From: Sulfuricurvum sp. IAE1
GTDB taxonomy: Bacteria; Campylobacterota; Campylobacteria; Campylobacterales; Sulfurimonadaceae
DNA: 11,903 bases
Direction of reading: 5' to 3'
Assembly: GCA_945867285.1 (NCBI GenBank)
Contig: CAMBHX010000045.1
Coordinates: 1-11,903 of the forward strand
The first letter of the stretch is position 1; the number at the start of each line of letters is the position of its first letter. The position numbers and the translations under genes were made by a program. Below the pieces are notes generated by a model. The model made no database searches. It was not told the origin of the DNA and saw only the letters and a list, made by a program, of their open reading frames with translations. This document shows positions 1-6,348 of this stretch, one piece after another.

Positions 1-1772
1 CCACGAGTGGTAGAAATTTTCTTTTTGGGGTTAGGATTGAAATACTCTTGCAGGAGAATATTGAGATTATCGACTCCAAGTGCATACCCACGCATGGGGG
101 TGATGACTTGAAAATAACTCAGATACTCTTTGATTTTTTTTGTTTGTAGTAGCGTGCGTGACACTTCAAGATGATTGAGAGCATTTTGGGCGATGTGAGC
201 CAAAATCTTTTGTGTATTATGGTGGATAATCTCTTCAAACTCACTTGTACTTAGACTATTTTTGAGGGAGTATCGGTTGGGAATATCGACATTAACAAAG
301 GTAAAGTCTTCGTAGATTTCATGATAGTTGGGGATAGTTCCCTGGCGAACATCATTGGCAATGAGAGCGATAGCTTGATCGTGATGCTGTCGATAAATAT
401 GGGTAAGCATCACCTTGGGAACGATATTAAGGGTTATAAAGTCACTCAAAGGGCTGCCAGCTCCAATAGGTGGAAGCTGTGCATCATCACCGACGATGAT
501 AATGGTGGCATTGGGATCGATTTTGGTAACTAGTCGCGCAAACAAAACGGAGTTTATCATGGATGCTTCGTCGATGAGAACCACTTGATACGGCATAATA
601 TCATGACTTTCATATCTCACTAGCAAACTTTGGATGGTGGCACTCTCATAGCCGCTTCGTTCTTTGATCCTTTGAGAAGCAATACCGCTAAGGGCGCATG
701 TGATGATATTGGGTGTTTTGAGGTTTAGTAAATCCAAAAGCGCCTTAGCTGTGGTACTTTTTCCCGTTCCCGCATACCCTACTAGCAGCAAAAGTTTACA
801 TCCATTATTGATGAGACTTAGCGCTTCTTTTTGTTGCTCTCCCAAGTTTAGAGAGTGTTCGCTCATAAAACTATCAAGATTAGTACACAAAACTCCATCA
901 TTATTTTTGGAGCGTTTAGTGAAATTATCCAGCAAAAATTTTTCTGCTTCATAAATCCTATCCAGTGCTAGTTTTCCGCTTCCAAGCACAAAAATGGACC
1001 CTTCGTTGATTCGATCCAATAATGCCTCTTCGTAGGTAGTTTGATCATCAAGAGGAGTTAACGATGAGAGATTGGTGAATAATGTCTCTTTATCAATGCA
1101 GCTATTACCTGCAGCGTCACAATATTCACTCAACACAAACTCCATAGCAGCGCCGATGCGTCGTGGATCCAGCGGAGAAATTTTCATACGCAGTGCTATA
1201 TCATCCGCTTTTTTGAATCCTATCCCGTTGATGCGCATAAGAGAGTAGGGGTTACGTTGTATGGCTTCAATAGGATTTTGAACCTCTTTGAGAGCGTTGG
1301 CAATCAGACGTAATAACATCGGGGTGACACCGTAGGGGGCTAAAAATTCTCCAAGTTGTCGCATGGATCGAAACTGTTTCCACCCAGCAGAGAGTTTTAA
1401 GAGCCTTTTTTCAGTCATCCCCTTGATGTCTGCTAATTTTGCAATGTCGTTTTCCAGTATATACACTAGCTGGTCTTGCCCATATTTTTCGATAAGTTCA
1501 GCGGTTAATTTTTTGGTAAATCCTTTGATAACACGGTTGAGAAAGAAAAAAAGTTCATTTTGATTGATGGCTATTGAATTAGCTTTAAAGGTTTTTCCGT
1601 GATTTTTGTGCACTTCCCACGAGCCTTTGAGTGTGACGGCAGCATCTAAAAGAGTAGTGATATCACTGTCATGATAGTGAGCACTGATTTTTTCACCACT
1701 TTTGAGAGAGGCGATAAAAAAGCCATCACTTTCAAAAATGATTTTATCGATTTGTCCGATGAGTGTTTGCAT
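1..1772 (-). CDS. recD2: RecD2-type (SF1B) DNA helicase, C-terminus cut by window edge
   Basis: ATP-dependent 5'-3' DNA helicase of the RecD2/YrrC class, which acts in DNA repair without RecBC. The frame is open from an ATG at 1772 to the window edge, giving about 590 residues of a family usually 700-800 long. In order: an N-terminal OB-like region (about 1-75), helix-hairpin-helix repeats (about 85-195, with GIGFKKADD near 180), then the motor with Walker A GYAGTGKST (332-340, Lys338), Walker B LIDEASM (Asp401-Glu402), motif III GDDAQLPPIGAGS (about 427-439), the IYRQ motif (about 456-459) and the late motif QVITPMRGYALGVDNLN near 555. The long N-terminal extension before Walker A separates it from RecBCD-type RecD. 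No good Shine-Dalgarno precedes the start. It lies 59 bp downstream of glyQ on the same strand, so co-transcription is possible. The missing part should contain the final helicase motifs. Confidence 0.93.
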   Translation of the reverse strand, partial: MQTLIGQIDKIIFESDGFFIASLKSGEKISAHYHDSDITTLLDAAVTLKGSWEVHKNHGKTFKANSIAINQNELFFFLNRVIKGFTKKLTAELIEKYGQDQLVYILENDIAKLADIKGMTEKRLLKLSAGWKQFRSMRQLGEFLAPYGVTPMLLRLIANALKEVQNPIEAIQRNPYSLMRINGIGFKKADDIALRMKISPLDPRRIGAAMEFVLSEYCDAAGNSCIDKETLFTNLSSLTPLDDQTTYEEALLDRINEGSIFVLGSGKLALDRIYEAEKFLLDNFTKRSKNNDGVLCTNLDSFMSEHSLNLGEQQKEALSLINNGCKLLLLVGYAGTGKSTTAKALLDLLNLKTPNIITCALSGIASQRIKERSGYESATIQSLLVRYESHDIMPYQVVLIDEASMINSVLFARLVTKIDPNATIIIVGDDAQLPPIGAGSPLSDFITLNIVPKVMLTHIYRQHHDQAIALIANDVRQGTIPNYHEIYEDFTFVNVDIPNRYSLKNSLSTSEFEEIIHHNTQKILAHIAQNALNHLEVSRTLLQTKKIKEYLSYFQVITPMRGYALGVDNLNILLQEYFNPNPKKKISTTR

Positions 1773-1810
1773 AGTAAGAGTGTAGCGTTATTGTTGCAAG
1801 AAACAATTTA

Positions 1811-1827
1811 TATTGCATTTTGCAATA
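1811..1827. repeat. Short perfect inverted repeat after glyQ
   Basis: A 7-bp perfect stem, TATTGCA/TGCAATA, with a 3-nt loop, starting 4 nt beyond the glyQ stop codon. A weaker TTGTT/AACAA pair (1791-1806) lies next to it toward recD2. Neither is followed by a clear T-run on the minus strand, so it is at most a weak terminator or a processing site between glyQ and recD2. Confidence 0.35.
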
Positions 1828-1831
1828 CTTT

Positions 1832-2713
1832 TCAGGCTTTTACCCGTTTTATTCGCTCTTCTTCTTGAGATTTGTACAGCTCGGCACACCCTTTGGAGAG
1901 TTCACGGATTTTGAGAATATAGTTTGCACGTTCCGTCACAGAGATGGCTTTTCTCGCATCCAGAGTGTTAAAGGTATGGGATGCCATCATACATAAATCA
2001 TACGCTGGTAATGGTAATTCAGCCTCAAGACATCGTTTGCATTCGGTAGATTTGGCTTCAAATTCGGCAAATAGCATGGCAGTGTCAGCAATTTCAAAAT
2101 TGTATTTACTAAACTCGATTTCACCTTCTTTGTGAATGTCTCGATAGAGTGTCTTGCCATGCTTGTTTTCGCTCCAAACGATGTCAAAGACCGTATCAAC
2201 ACCTTGGAGGTACATTGCCAATCTCTCGGTTCCATAAGTGATTTCAACCGCAACGGGGTCACAAACAACGCCACCAACTTGTTGAAAATAGGTGAACTGA
2301 GTTACTTCCATACCATTGAGCCACACTTCCCAGCCTAGACCCCACGCACCCAGCGTCGGAGACTCCCAATTATCTTCGACAAAACGAATATCATGATCCT
2401 TGAGGTTAAGTCCTAAGAACTCGAGACTTTTAAGATAAAGTTCTTGGATATTGTCGGGTGAGGGTTTGATGAGAGCTTGGAACTGGTAATAGCTTCCCAA
2501 GCGATTAGGATTTTCACCATAACGTCCATCAGTAGGACGACGGCTAGGGGCGACATATGCTACAGACCAGGGAGTTGAATCCAGTGAACGTAAAAATGTT
2601 GCAGGATGAAATGTCCCAGCCCCAGCAGGAATATCGTATGGTTGTACGATAGCACACCCTTGGTCGTTCCAAAATTGTTGTAGTTTTAAGAGCATGTCAC
2701 CAAAAGTAATCAT
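1832..2713 (-). CDS. glyQ: Glycyl-tRNA synthetase alpha subunit
   Basis: Alpha chain of the bacterial alpha2-beta2 glycyl-tRNA synthetase. It carries the class II catalytic core that activates glycine and charges tRNA-Gly in the cytoplasm, together with the beta chain GlyS, which is not in this window. The sequence is near-canonical: QGCAIVQPYDIPAGAGTFHP at the N-terminus, then PSRRPTDGRYGENPNR, FVEDNWESPTLGAWGLGWEV, EVTQFTYFQQVGG and a late EITYGTERLAMYLQGVD segment. Two ATGs are possible. I prefer the one at 2713 (MITFGDML, 293 residues) because GGGG sits 6 nt upstream, its N-terminus matches the Campylobacter protein I remember, and the upstream ATG at 2725 would lie only about 8 nt from the predicted transcription start with no ribosome-binding site. 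The upstream choice adds MGNF. Confidence 0.97.
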   Translation of the reverse strand: MITFGDMLLKLQQFWNDQGCAIVQPYDIPAGAGTFHPATFLRSLDSTPWSVAYVAPSRRPTDGRYGENPNRLGSYYQFQALIKPSPDNIQELYLKSLEFLGLNLKDHDIRFVEDNWESPTLGAWGLGWEVWLNGMEVTQFTYFQQVGGVVCDPVAVEITYGTERLAMYLQGVDTVFDIVWSENKHGKTLYRDIHKEGEIEFSKYNFEIADTAMLFAEFEAKSTECKRCLEAELPLPAYDLCMMASHTFNTLDARKAISVTERANYILKIRELSKGCAELYKSQEEERIKRVKA

Positions 2714-2739
2714 AAAATTCCCCATAAAAAAGTGGGGGC

Positions 2740-2748
2740 ATTATAGCA
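2740..2748 (-). promoter_or_regulatory. Extended -10 promoter for glyQ
   Basis: On the minus strand the sequence reads TGCTATAAT, a consensus -10 hexamer (2745-2740) with an extended TG dinucleotide. It lies about 27 nt upstream of the preferred glyQ start. No good -35 is present at the usual spacing. The expected start near 2733 gives a leader of about 20 nt. Its presence means glyQ need not depend on read-through from the genes upstream. Confidence 0.6.
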
Positions 2749-2768
2749 AAAAAGTTCTTATGCCTTCT

Positions 2769-2805
2769 GTCATTGTGGGGAGTATAAGGACGTGGCAATC
2801 TATTG
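2769..2805. repeat. Degenerate copy of the widespread GTCATTGCGAG...GTGGCAATC repeat
   Basis: The plus strand has GTCATTGTGGGGAG, then after a short spacer GGACGTGGCAATCTATTG. This resembles a dispersed element of the form GTCATTGCGAGGAG ... GACGTGGCAATC that I know from intergenic regions of many unrelated bacteria. The copy is imperfect (GTGGGG in place of GCGAGG), so it is probably a decayed remnant. It lies in the 131-bp gap between the DUF89 gene and glyQ, upstream of the glyQ promoter. Confidence 0.55.
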
Positions 2806-2820
2806 GCTTTTGGACGGCTA

Positions 2821-2841
2821 CTCTTACACTCGAAGTGAGAG
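2821..2841. repeat. Bulged hairpin just after the DUF89 stop codon
   Basis: CTCT-TA-CACT-CGA-AGTG-AGAG forms a hairpin of 4+4 bp with a 2-nt bulge, ending 3 nt beyond the stop codon of the DUF89 gene. It could be a terminator or 3'-end stabiliser, but no T-run follows on the minus strand (which reads TAGCC). A weak call. Confidence 0.35.
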
Positions 2842-2844
2842 CGG

Positions 2845-3702
2845 TTAGACCATCTTACAAATAATACTTCCTATATCATGTCCCAATGAAGCGGATACAA
2901 CAGAGCATTTAACTTTGAGTAAAAAACAAATATCATTTCGAGATGCTGGTGTCATACACTCGTAGTTTCCCATCCCTTTAGCAATGATTACATCGGCATT
3001 CAAAAATAGCTCTTGTGCCGCTGACGTAGCTAAATCATATACAAACCCAGGTGTAGGGACACCGCTGTCGACGAGAGTACAAATTTTGTCCATATTAGCT
3101 TCAAGTGCTTCTTTTATCGTGACATCGTTGATGATGAATGATCCTCGAACCATATAACTGATGTGCAATTGTGGAAATAAGTGCTTGAGGTGTTCAATAG
3201 CGAGTTTATCAAACAGATGTTCCCCCGTATTATCACCAATATAGAGAAGCGTTTGTGCAGAGGATAGTTTTACCTGTAATCGATGGCTGTCATCATGAGC
3301 AAAAGGGGTGTCAAAAACATTAACGATAGCATCATGCAAGTCAAAAGAGACTTCCGCAGCCAAATCGATGACATTACCGACAACTGCTGTTTTGAGTAAA
3401 GCTATAAGGGTGTCAGGGCTATTGCTAATCGTCTTATCTAAAAATGGCATGTAGTACTCTGCTTGTGCCGTAGCATGTACTTTTTGTGTATCGTAGAGAT
3501 CTATTTTATTGGCAAAATGTGCCATTTGTTGATACAGGGGTGCAGCAATAACAGGAGGGGAAAGAGTGAAATCAGCGTTTTCTAGGGATGTTTCGACAAA
3601 ACCAACAATATTTCTGGTTAACGCTTCATTGGCATGAATGGCATCGCATACACGAGAACTTTGAGCAATAATACATCCTATACACTCTTGTTGTATCGTC
3701 AT
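2845..3702 (-). CDS. DUF89 / ARMT1-like metal-dependent phosphatase
   Basis: Member of the DUF89 (ARMT1-like) family. These metal-dependent phosphatases are proposed to remove damaged or surplus phosphorylated metabolites; this protein's substrate is unknown. It looks like the small stand-alone prokaryotic class (285 residues). Visible features are an N-terminal ECIGC with a Cys7-x2-Cys10 pair, YIGDNTGEHLFD (about 154-165, Asp157-Asn158), VRGSFIINDVT (185-195, Asn192-Asp193) and IIAKGMGNYECM (239-250), which match the family's metal- and phosphate-binding blocks. The ATG at 3702 overlaps the stop of the DUF3972 gene (ATGA, 4 nt), and its own Shine-Dalgarno is poor, so translation is probably coupled. 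The frame extends upstream to a GTG at 3735, but that start would fall inside the neighbour and add a basic non-family stretch. Confidence 0.85.
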   Translation of the reverse strand: MTIQQECIGCIIAQSSRVCDAIHANEALTRNIVGFVETSLENADFTLSPPVIAAPLYQQMAHFANKIDLYDTQKVHATAQAEYYMPFLDKTISNSPDTLIALLKTAVVGNVIDLAAEVSFDLHDAIVNVFDTPFAHDDSHRLQVKLSSAQTLLYIGDNTGEHLFDKLAIEHLKHLFPQLHISYMVRGSFIINDVTIKEALEANMDKICTLVDSGVPTPGFVYDLATSAAQELFLNADVIIAKGMGNYECMTPASRNDICFLLKVKCSVVSASLGHDIGSIICKMV

Positions 3703-4175
3703 GCGGTAGCGTGATCTTCGATAACTTTTCCCCACATGAGTTTATATTTACGGCGCATAAACTCAACTTCTTGTTGTGTGAGTTTGAGGGATTCGGTCAA
3801 TGTGGCGATAGTGCGTCTGTCTTCATCATAAAGCTCTTGCAGAGAGTCAAGTGCCTCACGTAAAAATATATTTTCATTTTTGATTGATTCGATGGTCTCT
3901 TCTTTGGCAAAGAGCACTTTTTCATGAAGGTTAATGATAGTACCGATTGTTTTTTCGACAAAATTTGCACCAACAGTAATTGGGGTTTGGGAGTCATTAA
4001 GCTCTTGTAGTGTTGATGGCATAATATTTGCCATGAGACTTGATGCGTCTACAAGTACTTCATCATTCTGAATAGTAGTTTGAAGTTTTCCGCGCATGAT
4101 AAGCGCTTCGACTTCGTCTTGATCGGTATTAGTTAGGCGGGAATATTCATTAATGCTCATCCATTGTCCTTGCAT
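3699..4175 (-). CDS. DUF3972 family protein (Campylobacterota-specific, unknown function)
   Basis: I recognise this as the DUF3972 type, a conserved hypothetical protein of Campylobacterota, mainly from its C-terminal FMRRKYKLMWGKVIED signature and its place between purE and glyQ. It has 158 residues. The N-terminal 50 or so (WMSINEYSRLTNTDQDEVEALIMRGKL) resemble a small excisionase/MerR-like helix-turn-helix that reads a 'residue-to-region' key, though that is only a visual impression. Residues about 70-145 are charged and heptad-like with no membrane segment, suggesting a long coiled coil. No catalytic motif is visible. Two starts are possible: ATG at 4175 (AAAGG 7 nt upstream) and ATG at 4160 (AAGGA 6 nt upstream); the longer is listed. 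It follows purE by 49 bp and overlaps the DUF89 gene by 4 nt, so these are probably one operon. Confidence 0.82.
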   Translation of the reverse strand: MQGQWMSINEYSRLTNTDQDEVEALIMRGKLQTTIQNDEVLVDASSLMANIMPSTLQELNDSQTPITVGANFVEKTIGTIINLHEKVLFAKEETIESIKNENIFLREALDSLQELYDEDRRTIATLTESLKLTQQEVEFMRRKYKLMWGKVIEDHATA

Positions 4176-4224
4176 AGGTTAACCTTTGATGTGTTATGGA
4201 TTTAAAGCAATAATTGTACCTAAA

Positions 4225-4719
4225 TTATAAAATAGTTTCAATTTCCAATGAATCCATCTCCACTTTTTTAGCTTTAGCAATACGATCTTCTAGGAGTTTC
4301 ATCCGCAACTCTTCATTATCAAGTGCCAAGATTTGCATAGCGAGATATGCAGCATTCATAGCACCTGCACGACCAAGAGCTACAGTAGCCACTGGCATTC
4401 CTGATGGCATTTGAACAGTAGAAAGCATGGCATCCATACCGTCCATGGCACCTCCTTTCATCGGAACACCGATAATAGGCTTGACTGTTTTTGACGCTAA
4501 AACACCAGCCAGATGAGCCGCCATACCAGCTGCAGCAATAAATACTTGTGCTCCCTTAGCTTCGGCAGCGACGATGTAATCTTTGGTGCGTTCAGGGCTT
4601 CGGTGTGCGGATGATATGATGAGCTCATATTGGACCCCAAACTCTTCAAGTGTGTCAGAACACGCCTTCATTACCTCATAATCGCTTTTGCTTCCCATGA
4701 CAATTGATACGAACTTCAT
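4225..4719 (-). CDS. purE: N5-carboxyaminoimidazole ribonucleotide mutase
   Basis: Class I PurE moves the carboxyl group of N5-CAIR to give CAIR in de novo purine synthesis, working with the carboxylating partner PurK, which is not in this window. The 164 residues match the family: MGSKSDYEVM (8-17) binds the ribose phosphate, SSAHRSPERT (36-45) holds the catalytic His39, AAAGMAAHLAG (62-72) follows with His69, then VPMKGGAMDGMDAML and STVQMPSGMPVATVALGRAG. The retained SAHR and AAHL motifs point to class I rather than the class II enzyme that uses CO2 directly. AAGGAGT lies 6 nt before the ATG. It is the second gene after the U32 gene on the same strand, separated by a 210-bp gap that carries several hairpins. 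Confidence 0.97.
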   Translation of the reverse strand: MKFVSIVMGSKSDYEVMKACSDTLEEFGVQYELIISSAHRSPERTKDYIVAAEAKGAQVFIAAAGMAAHLAGVLASKTVKPIIGVPMKGGAMDGMDAMLSTVQMPSGMPVATVALGRAGAMNAAYLAMQILALDNEELRMKLLEDRIAKAKKVEMDSLEIETIL

Positions 4720-4749
4720 TTTTTACTCCTTGAATTTATTTATGTTAAA

Positions 4750-4785
4750 CACTAAAACGAATGCATCCGTTTTAGTGGCATGGAG
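4750..4785. repeat. Dispersed hairpin element, copy 1
   Basis: A 10-bp perfect stem, CACTAAAACG/CGTTTTAGTG (4750-4759 and 4768-4777), closes an 8-nt loop and is followed by GCATGGA. A second copy at 9479-9514 has the same stem with one compensatory pair change (C-G here, T-A there), the same loop length with matching loop edges, and the same tail apart from one base (GCAGGGA). The change preserves pairing, so the hairpin itself seems to be what is kept. Here the tail points away from purE, that is, antisense to the flanking genes; in copy 2 it points along glnA. That mixed orientation favours a dispersed repeat over a gene-specific leader. Confidence 0.7.
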
Positions 4786-4789
4786 ACAC

Positions 4790-4862
4790 AAACTGATACT
4801 TCGTATAACAGTTTGAGTTCCAAAGCTATAAAAGCCAAGAAATTGGCTATTAAGTACGCTTT
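4790..4862 (+). other. Two further hairpins between the U32 gene and purE
   Basis: Hairpin one pairs AAACTG (4790-4795) with CAGTTT (4809-4814) and ATAC with GTAT inside it. Hairpin two pairs AGCCAA (4833-4838) with TTGGCT (4843-4848) around a GAAA loop, which has the GNRA form on the plus strand; an outer AAAGC/GCTTT pair (4822-4826, 4858-4862) could enclose it. With the dispersed element just before them they fill most of the 210-bp gap. On the minus strand they would lie in the purE leader. No protein-coding signal is convincing here. Confidence 0.45.
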
Positions 4863-4929
4863 TCACCCGTACAACCCTCTAAAGCTACAAAAAAATGTTT
4901 TTCGAGAATTTAAAGGTATTTTACACTAT

Positions 4930-6222
4930 TTAACAGCGTGTTCCAACACCCATTTCTTCGGTTGCAGGGATTCGAAAAAAGGCAAAGTGAGGGAGTGCAC
5001 AGGGTAATCTAAAACGATTGAGATTACCACTGTGAACTTGATCCCACACTTTACCACTCTCAGCTAGAAGCTGTTTGAAAATAATCACCCATTGGCCATC
5101 TTGATAGGTAACACTTCCAATTTCATTGTTAACTTCCAGTAAAACCGATTCATCAGGAACTACAAGCTCCATAATATCATCGGGTAAGGTTTTATATTTA
5201 CATTCAAAAAACTCTCCTGATTCATCCACCATCCCAGACACTTGATGCGTTCCCATCATCATGGTAAAATCGAGATTTTGAGTATCGTGTTTTTCAAACG
5301 GACGGTTGATGAGATACGCATCAGTAAACCCACGGTTTTGCATGGTTTCAAGTTCTTTTTGATAGGTGTCACCATCAAACGCCCCTGCATAATAATCATT
5401 GATGGCATGGCGATATGTCTTAGCGGTAATAGCAGCATAATAGGGTGCTTTAGTGCGCCCTTCAATTTTGACTGAATCAACTGCACCACTATCGAGTATC
5501 TCTTTGATATGACTTGCTAAATTGAGATCTTTGGAATTCATGATATATGTACCGATTCCCTCATGTTCCTCAAGTTTGAACAAGGTTCCTGTTTCAGGAT
5601 TGGCAGCATACATCTCATAGGGAAAACGGCAATCATTGGCACAGCTTCCTCGGTTTGGGACTCGTCCGCTTTGGAGCGTTGAGATGAGACATCGCCCACT
5701 ATAAGCAAAACACATGGAGCCGTGCACAAACACTTCGATTTCTAAATCAGGAAGTTGCTCTTTGATTTGGACTAAATCTTTGAGAGAAATTTCTCGAGCT
5801 GCAATGATGCGACGTGCTCCCATGTCGTAGTAGACCTGCGCATCCAGTACATTCATTACATTGGCTTGAGTGGAGAGATGTAACGGGATTTGAGGTGCAA
5901 TTTGGTGAGCGAGTTTGAGTACCCCAGGGGTTGCCACAATAAAGGCATCGGGCTCTAGAGATGCCATGGTAGCGATATGTTCTTTCAGGAGTTTGAGTTG
6001 AGAATTAAAAGGAAAACCGTTGATGGTGACGTAGACTTTTCGCCCACGTGCATGCGCATAGTCAATCCCCTCTTTGAAGCTCTCCAAATCAAATTCTTTA
6101 CCAGAACGGATACGAAGTGAAAAGTGACTCACTCCACCGTAGACGGCATCAGCACCGTAGTCGATGGCGATTTTGAGCTTTTCAAGATTTCCAGCAGGGG
6201 AGAGGAGTTCGACTTTTTTCAA
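4930..6222 (-). CDS. trhP: U32 family protein, probable tRNA U34 hydroxylation factor (TrhP/YegQ type)
   Basis: Peptidase family U32 protein of 430 residues. At this length it groups with YegQ/TrhP, needed in E. coli for prephenate-dependent hydroxylation of tRNA uridine 34, rather than with the shorter UbiU/UbiV or the longer RlhA; older annotations call it collagenase or protease. The N-terminal ELLSPAGNLEKLKIAIDYGA opens a TIM-barrel-like domain. The family signature EVFVHGSMCFAYSGRCLIS lies at 163-181, and Cys171, Cys178, Cys194 and Cys198 (NRGSCANDCR) are the likely Fe-S ligands; SVKIEGRTKAPYY follows at 250-261. Residues from about 330 form the small C-terminal domain. The start is TTG: an in-frame TAA lies 24 nt upstream, no ATG or GTG intervenes, and MKKVELLSPAG is the family's usual beginning. 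Only a weak AGAG precedes it, so initiation may be inefficient. Confidence 0.9.
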   Translation of the reverse strand: MKKVELLSPAGNLEKLKIAIDYGADAVYGGVSHFSLRIRSGKEFDLESFKEGIDYAHARGRKVYVTINGFPFNSQLKLLKEHIATMASLEPDAFIVATPGVLKLAHQIAPQIPLHLSTQANVMNVLDAQVYYDMGARRIIAAREISLKDLVQIKEQLPDLEIEVFVHGSMCFAYSGRCLISTLQSGRVPNRGSCANDCRFPYEMYAANPETGTLFKLEEHEGIGTYIMNSKDLNLASHIKEILDSGAVDSVKIEGRTKAPYYAAITAKTYRHAINDYYAGAFDGDTYQKELETMQNRGFTDAYLINRPFEKHDTQNLDFTMMMGTHQVSGMVDESGEFFECKYKTLPDDIMELVVPDESVLLEVNNEIGSVTYQDGQWVIIFKQLLAESGKVWDQVHSGNLNRFRLPCALPHFAFFRIPATEEMGVGTRC

Positions 6223-6258
6223 ATGTTGTATCTCTATTTTATATTAATTTTGTAAGGG

Positions 6259-6286
6259 ATTTTACCGAAAAAAATGTATGTATCAA
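6259..6286 (-). promoter_or_regulatory. Sigma70-type promoter for the U32 gene
   Basis: On the minus strand TTGATA (6286-6281) is followed after 16 bp by TAAAAT (6264-6259), a good -35/-10 pair. The expected start near 6252 leaves a leader of about 30 nt before the TTG codon. It probably serves the U32 gene and perhaps purE and the genes after it. Confidence 0.6.
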
Positions 6287-6304
6287 ATGAAGTCCGTCAG
6301 TTAA

Positions 6305-6336
6305 TTGTCATTCTCTGTTTAAATTAGGAATGACAA
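6305..6336. terminator. Inverted repeat downstream of cheZ, possible terminator
   Basis: TTGTCATTC (6305-6313) pairs perfectly with GAATGACAA (6328-6336) across a 14-nt loop, starting 12 nt beyond the cheZ stop. The stem is 9 bp but moderately AT-rich, and only short T stretches follow on the minus strand, so it is a weak intrinsic terminator at best. The GTCATTC core is also typical of dispersed palindromic repeats. Confidence 0.45.
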
Positions 6337-6348
6337 AAGACCATACTG

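Noticed and set aside
321..1868. Several plus-strand frames of 65-84 codons across recD2
   Set aside because: They lie antisense to a continuous, motif-bearing helicase frame and have no ribosome-binding sites or recognisable domains.
2720..2738. CCCCA/TGGGG hairpin that would hide the glyQ ribosome-binding site
   Set aside because: The predicted transcription start (near 2733) lies inside the 5' arm, so most of that arm would not be transcribed.
4745..4937. GTTAAAC and ATTTAAC flanking the hairpins, suggesting an integron attC site
   Set aside because: The two boxes are in the wrong order for an attC site (which reads RYYYAAC ... GTTRRRY), and there is no integrase or cassette context.
4780..5007. 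Plus-strand frame of 75 codons in the U32-purE gap
   Set aside because: It runs antisense into the 3' end of the U32 gene, has no ribosome-binding site, overlaps the hairpins and has no recognisable composition or domain.
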